Below are positions 1-8,887 of a stretch of 64,000 nt of DNA, piece by piece. Under the pieces are notes generated by a model. That model was not told the DNA's origin. It saw nothing but the letters and a program-made list of their open reading frames with translations, and did no database searches. Source of the DNA: Hydrogenophaga sp. SL48 (lineage in GTDB: Bacteria; Pseudomonadota; Gammaproteobacteria; Burkholderiales; Burkholderiaceae_C); contig NZ_CP063400.1 in assembly GCF_021729865.1 (NCBI RefSeq), positions 2,356,001 to 2,420,000 of the forward strand, written 5' to 3'. The translations under genes and the position numbers were made by a program. Position 1 is the first letter of the stretch. Every line of letters begins with the position of its first letter.

Positions 1-671
1 GTGAGCTGGGCCACGCGCAGGGCCAGGTCGGCCATGTTCAGCGTGCCGGTCACGGCGTAGACCATCGCCAGCCCGATCAGGAACAGGCCCGACCCGGCAA
101 GGTTCAGCACCACGTAGTGCATCCCCATGCGCAGGCGTTCGCGGCCCAGCCCGTGCAGCAGCAGCACATAGGAAGCGATCAGCAGCACCTCGAAGAACAC
201 GAACAGGTTGAACAGGTCACCGGTCAGGAAGGCGCCGCTCAGGCCCATCAGCTGAAAGTGGAAGATCGCATGGAAATGCCGCCCACGCACGTCCCATCCG
301 CCCGTGGCGTACCAGAGCACGGGCGCAGCCACCAGGTAGGTCAGCAACACCATCAGGGCAGAGAGTCGATCGAGCACCAGCACGATGCCGAACGGCGCCG
401 ACCACTCTCCCAGCTGGTACACCAACAGCTCGCCGCCGGCCGCGCGCCACACCAGACCAGCCGCCATCACCGCGCCGAGCACCACCGACGCCAGGCTCAG
501 CCGGCGACGCCAGCGCACCCGGGCGCTGTCGTGCCCGCCGCCCTGCTCGGCCATGCCACCCAGATCGCCCAGATCGCCCAGCAGAAGCAGGCCCATCGCG
601 GTGAACGAAGGCAACAGCACCGAGAGCAGCGGAGCGTGCTGCAGCCAGAAAGCCAGGACCGACTCCATCAT
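1..671 (-). CDS. mnhD: Mrp-type Na+/H+ antiporter subunit D (3' part cut by window edge)
   Basis: This is the N-terminal 223 codons of a NuoN/NuoM-like membrane subunit of a multisubunit monovalent cation/proton antiporter. The visible part has several hydrophobic segments and the segment GDLFNLFVFFEVLL, typical of MnhD/MrpD. The ATG at 671 overlaps the stop of the mnhC-like gene in an ATGA arrangement, so the two are translationally coupled. The gene continues beyond base 1, where mnhE-F-G would be expected from the usual mrp order. In the complex, subunits A and D are the proton-pumping subunits related to complex I. The family call is firm; the transported ion (Na+, K+ or Li+) cannot be told from sequence. 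Confidence 0.93.
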   Translation of the reverse strand, partial: MMESVLAFWLQHAPLLSVLLPSFTAMGLLLLGDLGDLGGMAEQGGGHDSARVRWRRRLSLASVVLGAVMAAGLVWRAAGGELLVYQLGEWSAPFGIVLVLDRLSALMVLLTYLVAAPVLWYATGGWDVRGRHFHAIFHFQLMGLSGAFLTGDLFNLFVFFEVLLIASYVLLLHGLGRERLRMGMHYVVLNLAGSGLFLIGLAMVYAVTGTLNMADLALRVAQL

Positions 672-1057
672 GGCTGGCGCTCCCCGTGGTGGGTGGCTTC
701 GGCCGCAGGCGAGCGCCCCGTGGCGCGTGCGGGCTCACGGCCGTCGACGTGGTCGCTGTCACTTTCATGGCGGTTGCGCAGCGCCAGTTCGATCACGAAA
801 CCGGTGGTCGCAAAGCCGATCACGATGGCCGTGAGCACCAGGGCCTGCGGCAGCGGATCGGCCACCGGCCCCTCGCCCACCAGGATGGGTTGCGCGTTGG
901 ACCACAGGCGGCCCATCACGAAGATGAACACGTTGACCGCGTAACCAAACAGGGACAAGCCCAGCACCACCGGGAACGTGCGCCCGCGCAGCATCAGGTA
1001 GATGCCGCAGGCGGTGACAAAGCCGATGCCCGTGGCCAGCAAGAATTCCATGCTCAT
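668..1057 (-). CDS. mnhC: Mrp-type Na+/H+ antiporter subunit C
   Basis: A 129-residue NuoK-like subunit of the Mrp antiporter with three predicted membrane segments in its first 95 residues, including FPVVLGLSLFGYAVNVF and a final segment near ALVLTAIVIGFATTGF. The last 35 residues are polar, charged and His-containing, and longer than in short homologues. The ATG at 1057 overlaps the upstream mnhA stop (ATGA), and its own stop overlaps the mnhD start. The order A-C-D with chained overlaps shows a single polycistronic unit read leftwards. Confidence 0.93.
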   Translation of the reverse strand: MSMEFLLATGIGFVTACGIYLMLRGRTFPVVLGLSLFGYAVNVFIFVMGRLWSNAQPILVGEGPVADPLPQALVLTAIVIGFATTGFVIELALRNRHESDSDHVDGREPARATGRSPAAEATHHGERQP

Positions 1058-3888
1058 GAATGGCCTCCGGCCGAAGCGGGTGAGTGGGCCGGGCCTTCCC
1101 GGCTCACCGAGCCCAGCACCGAGATGGTCAGCAGCGTCGCGCCCACCACCGTGAGATAGACCCCCAGGTCGAACAGCGCGGCCGAGGCCAGCGGCAGCTC
1201 ACCCAGCAGCGGCACGTGCGGGTGCCCGTGGGCGCTGGTGAGGAAGGGCCGGCTCCACAGGAAAGCGCCCGCGCCGGTCAGGCCGGCGATGGACAGGCCA
1301 GCGCCGATCCAACGCACGAAGCGGCGGCCCACCTGCGCACGCAGCATGGCCTCTGCTTTGGCCTGGCCCAGCGACATGAACTGCAGCACCAGCGCCACCG
1401 CCGTGATCAGGCCGGCAATGAAGCCACCGCCCGGCAGGTTGTGGCCGCGCATGAAGATGTAAAGCGTGAACACCAGCGCCAGCGGCAGCACCACCGACGC
1501 CGCCACGCGCAGCAGCAGCGGCTGGGTGGCGAAGGTCCAGGCCAGCCCTTGCGGATCGGTCAGCGGCCGGCGCGTGCGCATGCCGTCCATCAGCGCGAGC
1601 ACGCCGATGGCCGCGATGCCCAGCACCGTGATCTCACCGAAGGTGTCGTAGCCGCGGAAGTCGACCAGGATCACGTTGACCACGTTGGTGCCACCGCCTA
1701 CCGGCAGCGATTTCTCCAGGAAATACCAGGCGATGGAATCGTGGTTGCGCGTGAGCAGCACCCAGGCCACCCAGGCCACGCCGGCGCCGCCAGCGAGCGC
1801 CAGGCCGCCATCGCGCGCACGGCGCAGCGCCGACGACTCGCGCGGCGAGTGTTGCGGCAGCAGCGCCAGACCCATGAGCAGCAGCACGGTGGACACCACC
1901 TCCACCGACAGTTGCGTCAGCGCCAGGTCGGGCGCTGAGAGGCTCACGAAGGTGAGCGAGGTCACCAGCCCCACCACGCCCACCAGCACCACGGACTGGA
2001 ACCGCTGGTGGTGCGTGAACGCAATGGCGACGCAGGCCGCGATCAGCAGCAGCCAGACCGCGATGGCCAGCGGCGAGGCGGGCAGCGGTTCACGCGTCCC
2101 CGCACCGATGCCCTGCCCCACCAGCTGCGTCGCCGCCACCACCACGGCCGCCCCGATCAACCAGACCAGGTAGCGCTGCAGCGAGCCGGTTTCCAGGCGG
2201 TCAGAGACGCGGCCGGCGAGCCCGAACAGGCCGTCGATCACCGCATCGAAGATCTGGCGCCCGGTGGCCGGGCCGAACCAGGCCTCGGACTGAATGCGGT
2301 GCAGGCGCTGGCCGCGCACCAGCAGCAGGTACAGGCCGACACCGGCAGCCAGCGCGATCGCGCTCATCAGCAGCGGCAGGTTGAAACCGTGCCAGATCGC
2401 CAGGTGGTACTCGGGCAGCGGCTGGCCCACCAGCGCCGTGGCCGCCACGTGCACCAGTGGCCCGAAGGTGATGGCCGGCAGCAGGCCCACCCCGATGCAC
2501 ATCGTCACCAGCAGCATGGCCGGCAACTTCATACCCAGGGGAGGCTCGTGCGGGTGCGTGTTGGGCACGTCCCCCAGCTCGCCGTTGAAATACGTGTCGT
2601 GCACGAAACGCAGCGAATAAGCCACGCTGAACACGCCCGCCAGCGTCACCAGCGCCGGCACCACCCAGGCCCAGACACCCGAGGTGCCCACCACCGCCTC
2701 GGTGAAAAACATCTCCTTGGACAGGAAGCCGTTGGTCAGCGGCACACCCGCCATGGACGCGGCCGCCACCATGGACAACGTGGCCGTCCAGGGCATGAAC
2801 TTCCAGAGGCCACCGAGCTGGCGCATGTCGCGCGAATGCGTCTCGTGGTCCACGATGCCGGCGATCATGAACAGCGAGGCCTTGAAGGTCGCGTGGTTCA
2901 ACACATGGAAGACGGCGGCCACCGCAGCAAGCGGCGAGCCCAGCCCGATCAGGAACACGATCAGTCCCAGGTGGCTCACGGTGGAGTACGCGAGCAGGCC
3001 CTTGAGGTCGTGTTTGAAGAGCGCGATGAAGGCTGCGAACAGCACCGTGATCAGTCCCGCGCCGGTCACGAGCACCTCAAACCAGCCCGAGCCGGCGAGC
3101 ACCGGGTGCATGCGCATCAGCAGGAACACACCGGCCTTCACCATGGTGGCCGAATGCAGGTAGGCCGACACCGGCGTCGGCGCGGCCATGGCGTCGGGCA
3201 GCCAGAAGTGGAACGGGAACTGCGCGCTCTTGGTGAAGGCGCCGAGCAGGATCAGCAGCAACGCGGGCACGAAGCGAGGGTCGGCCTGAATGGCCGTCAC
3301 GTTCGCCACCATGGCACTGAGCTCATGGGTGCCCGCGATCTGCCCCAGCAAGACGAAGCCACCCAGCATGGCCAGACCACCCCCGCCGGTGACCGCCAGC
3401 GCCTGGCGCGCACCGGCGCGCGCATCGGCCCGGTGGCTCCAGAAACCGATCAGCAGGAACGACGAGATGCTGGTCAGCTCCCAGAACACCACCAGCAGCA
3501 GCAGGTTGTCCGACAGCGCCACACCCAGCATCGCCGCCATGAACAGCATCATCTCGCTGTAGAACTTGCCGGGCGAATCCTTGGGGCTCAGGTAGAAGTG
3601 CGCGTAGAGCACGATGAGCAGGCCGATGAACAGGATCAGGCCCGCAAAGAGCAGCGACAGGCCGTCGAGCCGGAACGTGAGGTTCAGCCCGATCTCCGGC
3701 ACCCAGGCCCAGGCATTGCGCACCGTCTCGCCTGCCATCACCCCCGGCGCCTGGCTCAGCAGCAGTCCCAGACTGGAGGCCGTGACCGCACCAGCGGCCA
3801 GCGCCGTCGCCAGACGGGACCGGGGTCCGAGCCAGAAAGTGGCCGCGGTGCCCGCGAGCAGCGGGAGCAAGACGATCAGCAGGAGCAC
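1054..3888 (-). CDS. mnhA: Mrp-type Na+/H+ antiporter subunit A/B fusion
   Basis: A 944-residue polytopic protein. Residues 1 to about 770 match MnhA, the NuoL-like subunit, with conserved stretches such as FHFWLPDAMAAPTPVSAYLH and LLAYSTVSHLGLI. The C-terminal part, from about residue 790, carries the MnhB signature FMRGHNLPGGGFIAGLI, so subunits A and B are one chain, as in PhaAB-type antiporters of other proteobacteria. No separate mnhB is present, which fits. The start is a GTG at 3888; an upstream ATG is out of frame. The upstream neighbour on the same strand, an MFS gene, ends 133 bp away, and a 14-bp palindrome at 3917-3930 lies in that gap. The complex probably serves pH and Na+ homeostasis. 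Confidence 0.93.
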   Translation of the reverse strand: MLLLIVLLPLLAGTAATFWLGPRSRLATALAAGAVTASSLGLLLSQAPGVMAGETVRNAWAWVPEIGLNLTFRLDGLSLLFAGLILFIGLLIVLYAHFYLSPKDSPGKFYSEMMLFMAAMLGVALSDNLLLLVVFWELTSISSFLLIGFWSHRADARAGARQALAVTGGGGLAMLGGFVLLGQIAGTHELSAMVANVTAIQADPRFVPALLLILLGAFTKSAQFPFHFWLPDAMAAPTPVSAYLHSATMVKAGVFLLMRMHPVLAGSGWFEVLVTGAGLITVLFAAFIALFKHDLKGLLAYSTVSHLGLIVFLIGLGSPLAAVAAVFHVLNHATFKASLFMIAGIVDHETHSRDMRQLGGLWKFMPWTATLSMVAAASMAGVPLTNGFLSKEMFFTEAVVGTSGVWAWVVPALVTLAGVFSVAYSLRFVHDTYFNGELGDVPNTHPHEPPLGMKLPAMLLVTMCIGVGLLPAITFGPLVHVAATALVGQPLPEYHLAIWHGFNLPLLMSAIALAAGVGLYLLLVRGQRLHRIQSEAWFGPATGRQIFDAVIDGLFGLAGRVSDRLETGSLQRYLVWLIGAAVVVAATQLVGQGIGAGTREPLPASPLAIAVWLLLIAACVAIAFTHHQRFQSVVLVGVVGLVTSLTFVSLSAPDLALTQLSVEVVSTVLLLMGLALLPQHSPRESSALRRARDGGLALAGGAGVAWVAWVLLTRNHDSIAWYFLEKSLPVGGGTNVVNVILVDFRGYDTFGEITVLGIAAIGVLALMDGMRTRRPLTDPQGLAWTFATQPLLLRVAASVVLPLALVFTLYIFMRGHNLPGGGFIAGLITAVALVLQFMSLGQAKAEAMLRAQVGRRFVRWIGAGLSIAGLTGAGAFLWSRPFLTSAHGHPHVPLLGELPLASAALFDLGVYLTVVGATLLTISVLGSVSREGPAHSPASAGGHS

Positions 3889-3916
3889 GGTGAGGGTTCC
3901 ATGGTGGTGTCAAGGC

Positions 3917-3930
3917 TGATCCATGGATCA
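3917..3930. promoter_or_regulatory. 14-bp perfect palindrome upstream of mnhA
   Basis: TGATCCATGGATCA is a perfect inverted repeat centred about 35 bp before the GTG of the Mrp operon, in the only sizeable gap (133 bp) upstream of it. It could be an operator. No regulator gene is adjacent and no clear -35/-10 pair was found beside it, so this is only a candidate site. Confidence 0.3.
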
Positions 3931-4021
3931 ACCGGCATTCAAAGAACGATACCGACCGCCGCGGTCGAGTTCCCGGGACGGCGCTGAAGCATGCCCCCGG
4001 ACCGGGTGGCACGCCAGAGGA

Positions 4022-5191
4022 TCAGTGAGCCGGAGGCCCCGCCTCGCGAGGCAACAACCAGGCCAGACGGCAGCCCAAGCCTACCATCCCGCCCACGATC
4101 CAGAACACACCCGCCACGCCGAGCAGCGTGCCGACCGAACCAAACAGCATCGGCATCACCACGCTCGACCCATTGATCGCCATCGCGCGCAGGCCGAGCG
4201 CTTCGCCGTGGCGGTGTCGCGGCGTGATCTGGTGCAGCGTGCTCATGATCATGGGCTGCACCGACCCCAGCGCCACACCAAGCAGCACCGACAGCCCGCC
4301 CATGGCCCAGGCGCTGTGGGCGAGCGGATAGACAGCGAACAGCAGCGCCGTGCTCAGCATCGCCGAGCCGATCACCACCGGCTCGCGCAGGTGCGCGGCC
4401 AGCCAGGGCATGACCAGCCGCACGGCGGTGGCGGCCAGCGCGAACGCGCCGAGGATGGCGCCGATCACCGTGGCGCTCAGCTGGCGTTCATGACCGATCA
4501 CCGGCACCAGGAAGGTGTGCACGTCCCAGCACGAAGACAACAGCCAGTTGATCAGCATGAGCCGGCGGAACCCGGTCTCGCGCAGCAGGTTCCACGACGA
4601 GCCGCTGGTGTTGCGCTCCTCGGGCGCCACCGGCGCCTGCTCCACCACGCGGCGCACCCAGAACCAGGCCAGCGACGGCAGCAGCGCCAGCAGCAGATAG
4701 GCCGCGCGAAAACCCGAGGCATCGATCAGCACGCCCGCCGCGAGTGGGCCGATGAAGTTGGAGATCGACGGACCGATGGACATCCAGCTGAACACCTGCT
4801 TGAGCTCGGTGGCGTTGTTCGCCAGCCGGCCCACATGGCGCTGCAGCGCGATCATGGCCAGCCCGGTGGCACCCCCGCAGGTCAGCGCGGTGACGCACAA
4901 CACGCCAAACACCGGGAAGGCCACGGCCAGCGCGGCCCCCGCAGTGGCCGCGCCCACCGCCAGCCGCACCGGTTTCTTCAGGCCACGGCGGTCGGCGTAG
5001 CGGCCGGCGGGCAAAGCGAGGAACACCTGGGCCAGCGCGAACAGCGCCAGCAGCATGCCCACCGCGACCGGGCTGTGGCCCTCGCGCAGCGCCATCAGCG
5101 GCGCGGCCATGCGAAAGCCGGTCATGCAGGCGTGCAGGCTGATCTGCGCAGCGATCAGCCGCGCCAGGCCGGCTTTCAGGGGTGCGCTCAA
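4022..5191 (-). CDS. MFS transporter
   Basis: A 389-residue major facilitator superfamily protein with about twelve hydrophobic segments and an MFS loop 2-3 signature around AGRYADRRGLKKP. Substrate unknown; the fold resembles drug or sugar efflux MFS proteins. A longer open frame continues upstream, but that part is a shadow of rmuC. I chose the TTG at 5191 because it overlaps the rmuC stop (TTGA), is preceded by GGAG at about 5 bp, and begins directly at the hydrophobic N-terminus (SAPLKAGLARLIAAQ). A later Met start (CMTGFRM) would remove part of the first membrane segment. Coupling to rmuC looks positional rather than functional. Confidence 0.85.
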   Translation of the reverse strand: MSAPLKAGLARLIAAQISLHACMTGFRMAAPLMALREGHSPVAVGMLLALFALAQVFLALPAGRYADRRGLKKPVRLAVGAATAGAALAVAFPVFGVLCVTALTCGGATGLAMIALQRHVGRLANNATELKQVFSWMSIGPSISNFIGPLAAGVLIDASGFRAAYLLLALLPSLAWFWVRRVVEQAPVAPEERNTSGSSWNLLRETGFRRLMLINWLLSSCWDVHTFLVPVIGHERQLSATVIGAILGAFALAATAVRLVMPWLAAHLREPVVIGSAMLSTALLFAVYPLAHSAWAMGGLSVLLGVALGSVQPMIMSTLHQITPRHRHGEALGLRAMAINGSSVVMPMLFGSVGTLLGVAGVFWIVGGMVGLGCRLAWLLPREAGPPAH

Positions 5192-6708
5192 GTGTCTCCG
5201 TCGTCGCCGGGGTCCAGCGGCAGCAGCGCGCTGGCCTTGTCTTGCGGCAGCGCCTCGACCGTCTTGAGCGCGCGGGTCATGGCGCGGCTGCGCGTCTCGG
5301 CGCTGTCGAGGGTGTTGAGCACGGTCTGGGTCTGGTTCTTCACCTTGGCGAGCACGTCTCCGAACTTGGTGAATTCGGTCTTGACCGCGCCCAGCACCTG
5401 CCAGACCTCGCTGCTGCGTTTCTCCAGCGCCAGCGTGCGAAAGCCCATCTGCAGCGAGTTGAGCATGGCCATGAGCGTGGTCGGCCCGGCGAGCGTGACG
5501 CGGTATTCGCGCTGCAGCACCTCCATCAGCCCCGGTCGGCGCAGCACCTCGGCGTACAGGCCTTCGGTGGGCAGGAACAGGATCGCGAAGTCGGTGGTGT
5601 GCGGCGGCTCCAGGTACTTGTCGGCCATGCTTTTGGCTTCGAGCTTGATGCGCTGCTCCAGCCCGCGCGCGGCGATCTCGGCGCCTTCGGCGTCGGCGCG
5701 CTGCTGCGCATCGAGCAGGCGCTCGTAGTCTTCGTTGGGAAACTTCGCGTCGATGGGCAGCCAGCACGGGGCGCCGTCGTCGCCGCGACCGGGCAGCCGA
5801 ACAGCGAAGTCCACGGCGTTGCGGCTGCCGGGCCGGGTGGTGACCTGGGTCGCGTACTGGTCGGGGGCGAACACCTGTTCGAGCAGCGCGCCGAGCTGTG
5901 CCTCGCCGAACATGCCGCGCGTCTTCACGTTGCTCAACAGGTGCTTCAAGTCGCCCACGCCCTGCGCCAGCGTCTGCATCTCGCCCAGGCCTTTGTGCAC
6001 CTGCTCCAGCCGGTCGGCCACCTGCTTGAAGCTCTCGCCCAGGCGCGCCTGCAGCGTGCTCTGCAGCTTCTCGTCCACCGTCGCGCGCATCTCGTCGAGC
6101 TTGGCGGCGTTGCTCTGCTGCAGCTGGGCCAGCTGGCCGTCCAGTGTGGTGCGGATCTCGGCCAGTCGGCGCGCATTGCCCTCGCTCATGTCCTGCAGCT
6201 GGCGCGTGAGCGTGTCGCTCAGCGTGCCGCGCAATTGCACCAATTGCTGCGCAAAGGCGTCGATCTGCGCGTTCTGCGTGCGCGTGGCCTCGGCCGCCTG
6301 CTGGCCCATGCCCAGGCTGATGGCCTGCAGCTGCTGGGTCAGCGTGTCGCCCAGCGTGCCGCGCAATTGCAGCAACTGCTGGGCAAACGCGTCGAGCTGG
6401 GTGTTCTGCGTGCGCGTGGCTTCGGCGTCCTGCCGCGTCAGCGTGTCCTGGAAGGTCGCCAGCGTCTGCTGGATCTCCTGCCGGCCGGCGCGCGAGCTGT
6501 CGCTGATCTCGCGGCGCAGCTCGCTCTCCGCCCGCTCGATGCGCTGCGTGGCCTGCTGGCCCTGCGCCTGCAGTGTGGCCAGCAGTTGCTGTCGCTGTGC
6601 GGCTTCGTCGGCGTTGGCCGGCGGGCGGCGCAACAGCAGCCAGAGCACCAGCAAGGCGTTGAGCACGCCCAGCGCGAGCACGGTCCAGGTGAGCAAGTCG
6701 TCGGTCAT
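5188..6708 (-). CDS. rmuC: DNA recombination protein RmuC
   Basis: A 506-residue RmuC-family protein. One N-terminal membrane segment (residues 4-22, LLTWTVLALGVLNALLVLWL) is followed by a long Gln/Ala-rich coiled coil (about 30-230) with two near-identical blocks around RTQNTQLDAFAQQLLQLRG and RTQNAQIDAFAQQLVQLRG. The conserved RmuC nuclease-like domain follows (about 250-430: MFGEAQLGALLEQVF, DAKFPNEDYERLL, ILFLPTEGLYAEV). RmuC limits DNA inversion and rearrangement in E. coli. The ATG at 6708 has no Shine-Dalgarno but is preceded by TACGAT exactly 6 nt upstream, so it may be translated leaderless. A Met 9 codons upstream would overlap that hexamer and is less likely. Confidence 0.93.
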   Translation of the reverse strand: MTDDLLTWTVLALGVLNALLVLWLLLRRPPANADEAAQRQQLLATLQAQGQQATQRIERAESELRREISDSSRAGRQEIQQTLATFQDTLTRQDAEATRTQNTQLDAFAQQLLQLRGTLGDTLTQQLQAISLGMGQQAAEATRTQNAQIDAFAQQLVQLRGTLSDTLTRQLQDMSEGNARRLAEIRTTLDGQLAQLQQSNAAKLDEMRATVDEKLQSTLQARLGESFKQVADRLEQVHKGLGEMQTLAQGVGDLKHLLSNVKTRGMFGEAQLGALLEQVFAPDQYATQVTTRPGSRNAVDFAVRLPGRGDDGAPCWLPIDAKFPNEDYERLLDAQQRADAEGAEIAARGLEQRIKLEAKSMADKYLEPPHTTDFAILFLPTEGLYAEVLRRPGLMEVLQREYRVTLAGPTTLMAMLNSLQMGFRTLALEKRSSEVWQVLGAVKTEFTKFGDVLAKVKNQTQTVLNTLDSAETRSRAMTRALKTVEALPQDKASALLPLDPGDDGDT

Positions 6709-6714
6709 TCGGGC

Positions 6715-6720
6715 ATCGTA
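6715..6720 (-). promoter_or_regulatory. Candidate -10 hexamer for leaderless rmuC transcript
   Basis: TACGAT on the minus strand, followed by 6 nt (GCCCGA) and then the rmuC ATG. The same hexamer-N6-ATG spacing recurs at seven other genes in this window. No good -35 is visible. Confidence 0.4.
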
Positions 6721-6727
6721 CCGTTCA

Positions 6728-8152
6728 TCAAACAAAGAAGAGCCAGGTCATGATGGCAAACAGCGGCACCAGGATGCCGACCGACCAGGCCATGTAGCCG
6801 AAGAAGCTGGGCATCTTGACGCCGCGGTCTTCGGCGATGGCCTTGACCATCAGGTTGGGTGCGTTGCCGATGTAGCTGTTGGCGCCCATGAACACCGCAC
6901 CGGCCGAAATCGCCACCAGCGTGGGGGCCAGCGTGGTCATGAGCACGGCCGGGTCGCCGCCGGCGGTGTTGAAGAACACCAGGTATGTTGGCGCGTTGTC
7001 CAGGAAGGAGCTGAGCACGCCCGTGGCCCAGAAGTACATGGCCGGGTTCGGCGAACCGTCGGGGTTGGTCACGGCGCGCACCACGGCGCCAAACGGGCCG
7101 TCCACGCCGGCCTTGAGCATGGCGATCACGGGGATGATGGTCAGGAAGATGCCCGCGAACAGCTTGGCCACCTCCTGCATCGGTGCCCAGGAAAACTGGT
7201 TGTCGGCGTGCACGCCCGACGGCGTCAGCTGCAGCGAGGCCACCGTCACCGCGATCAGGCCCAGGTCGCGCAGCAGGCCGGGCAGGCCGACCTCGGTGCC
7301 GGCGATGTTGAACGACACATCGGACTTCCACAGCCCGCTCATCAGCACCAGCGCCACCACCACGGCCAGCAGCACGAAGTTGATGCCGCCGTCGAAACCG
7401 AAGGCCCGGTCGTCGGGCGTCGGGTCTTTCGGCAGGATCTCTTCCTTGCGGTGGTAGTACCACCAGTCGATGCCGTAGAACAAGGCCAGCAGCGCAGCCA
7501 GCAGGAACGCCGTCTCGGGCAGGATGTGGATCAGCGTCCAGGAAAACTCCACGCCTTTCAGGAAACCCAGGAACAGCGGGGGGTCGCCCAGCGGCGTGAG
7601 CGAACCGCCGGCGTTGGAGACGATGAAGATGAAGAACACCACCACGTGCACCACGTGCTTGCGGTGGTCGTTGGCGCGGATCAGCGGGCGGATCAGCAAC
7701 ATCGATGCGCCGGTGGTGCCCATGAAGCTGGCCAGCACCGCACCCACCGCCAGGATCGCCGTGTTCAGCCCCGGGCTGCCGTGCAGGTTGCCGCGGATGA
7801 AGATGCCGCCGGCCACGGTGTAGAGCGCGGTGAGCAGGATGATGAAAGGGATGTACTCGGCCAGCATCGCGTGCGCAATGCCCGCGCCCGCGGCCGACGC
7901 GCCGAACACCGCGGCAAACGGCAGCAGGAACGCCAGCGCCCAGGCCGCCGACACCTTGCCGAAGTGGTGGTGCCAGAAGATCGGCGCCACCAGCGGCACC
8001 AGCGCGATCGACAACAGGATGCCGGCAAACGGCACGCCCCAGAGCACGGACAGCTGGCTGCCGTCCATGTCGGCGGCCTGAGCGAGCAAGGGCAGCAGGC
8101 CGGCGGCCAGGGCGGCCAGGCGCGCCACAGCGCGCGGGGAAAGGGTCTTCAT
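6728..8152 (-). CDS. NhaD-like sodium:proton antiporter (ion transporter superfamily)
   Basis: A 474-residue membrane protein with an N-terminal hydrophobic or signal segment (MKTLSPRAVARLAALAAGLL...AQA) and about twelve further hydrophobic segments. Internal signatures SNAGGSLTPLGDPPLFLGF and SSFLDNAPTYLVFFN are typical of the citrate/arsenite/Na+ (IT) transporter superfamily and of NhaD-type antiporters. The start at 8152 has GGAG about 8 bp upstream. It is transcribed toward rmuC with only a 19-bp gap and may share its transcript. With the Mrp operon nearby, the window has two Na+/H+ antiport systems on the same strand. The substrate is inferred from family annotation. Confidence 0.85.
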   Translation of the reverse strand: MKTLSPRAVARLAALAAGLLPLLAQAADMDGSQLSVLWGVPFAGILLSIALVPLVAPIFWHHHFGKVSAAWALAFLLPFAAVFGASAAGAGIAHAMLAEYIPFIILLTALYTVAGGIFIRGNLHGSPGLNTAILAVGAVLASFMGTTGASMLLIRPLIRANDHRKHVVHVVVFFIFIVSNAGGSLTPLGDPPLFLGFLKGVEFSWTLIHILPETAFLLAALLALFYGIDWWYYHRKEEILPKDPTPDDRAFGFDGGINFVLLAVVVALVLMSGLWKSDVSFNIAGTEVGLPGLLRDLGLIAVTVASLQLTPSGVHADNQFSWAPMQEVAKLFAGIFLTIIPVIAMLKAGVDGPFGAVVRAVTNPDGSPNPAMYFWATGVLSSFLDNAPTYLVFFNTAGGDPAVLMTTLAPTLVAISAGAVFMGANSYIGNAPNLMVKAIAEDRGVKMPSFFGYMAWSVGILVPLFAIMTWLFFV

Positions 8153-8309
8153 CGTGGTGTCTCCAGCGGGCGACTCGGCCGGTCGCCTGGTTCATGGGGA
8201 GCCGGGGCAGGCCTGAAGGGCCGGGCACCGGATCGCGAAACAAAGCCCCCGATTATTCCAGCAGTGCGCTGAAGAACCGCTGACGACCACCCCGACCCAC
8301 CCCCGCCGA

Positions 8310-8315
8310 TAGAAT
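8310..8315 (+). promoter_or_regulatory. Candidate -10 for the RidA-family gene
   Basis: TAGAAT in the 225-bp divergent gap, followed by a leader of about 55 nt that carries a good Shine-Dalgarno (CAGGAG) before the ATG at 8378. No consensus -35 is seen 16-18 bp upstream. Confidence 0.4.
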
Positions 8316-8377
8316 GGCCCGCACCCCTTGCACCTCCCTGGTCGCGGTGCCCCTTCCCCAGCCTTCAGGAGCCATTC

Positions 8378-8848
8378 ATGAGCGTTTACGACAAGCTGTC
8401 CCAACTGGGCATCGCCCTGCCCCCCGTGGCCATTCCCGCCGCCGCCTACGTGCCCTTCGTGCAGACCGGCAATCTGATCTTCCTCAGCGGCCACATTGCG
8501 AAAAAGGACGGCAAACCCTGGGTCGGCCAGCTCGGCCTGACCATGACCACCGAAGAAGGCAAGGCCGCCGCCCGCGCCATCGCCATCGACCTCATGGGCA
8601 CCCTCGCCGCCGCCTGCCTGGCCGGTGGCAAGACGCTCGACGACGTCAAACGCATCGTCAAGGTCATGAGCTTGGTCAACAGCTCCGGCACCTACACCGA
8701 GCAGCACCTCGTCACCAACGGTTGCAGCGAGCTGCTGGGCGAGGTGTTCGGCCCCCAGGCCGGCGCCCACGCGCGCAGCGCATTCGGTGTGGCGCAGATC
8801 CCGATGGGCGCCTGCGTCGAAATCGAGCTGATCGCGGAACTGGGGTAA
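8378..8848 (+). CDS. RidA family protein (YjgF/YER057c/UK114)
   Basis: A 156-residue member of the YjgF/YER057c/UK114 family, longer than the roughly 130-residue canonical RidA and closest in layout to the 150-160-residue subgroup. It keeps the core segments GNLIFLSGHIAKKDGKPW and VVxIxxY-like strands. The usual RidA active-site Arg lies in a C-terminal CVEIELIA context that differs from classical IPVEIEAIA. RidA proper deaminates reactive enamine/imine intermediates of PLP enzymes; activity for this subgroup is not established. A strong CAGGAG site precedes the ATG. It leads a run of four plus-strand genes. Confidence 0.88.
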   Translation: MSVYDKLSQLGIALPPVAIPAAAYVPFVQTGNLIFLSGHIAKKDGKPWVGQLGLTMTTEEGKAAARAIAIDLMGTLAAACLAGGKTLDDVKRIVKVMSLVNSSGTYTEQHLVTNGCSELLGEVFGPQAGAHARSAFGVAQIPMGACVEIELIAELG

Positions 8849-8887
8849 CCCAGCAACCAACTTCAGGGAGTGAGTGAGGACATGCCC

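Noticed and set aside
2008..3987. A 659-codon plus-strand frame opposite mnhA, rich in Gln, His and Arg
   Set aside because: Antisense shadow of a well-supported membrane protein gene; composition is typical of a reversed hydrophobic coding strand.
5735..8272. An 845-codon plus-strand frame opposite rmuC and the NhaD-like gene
   Set aside because: Shadow frame; composition changes exactly at the borders of the real genes on the other strand.
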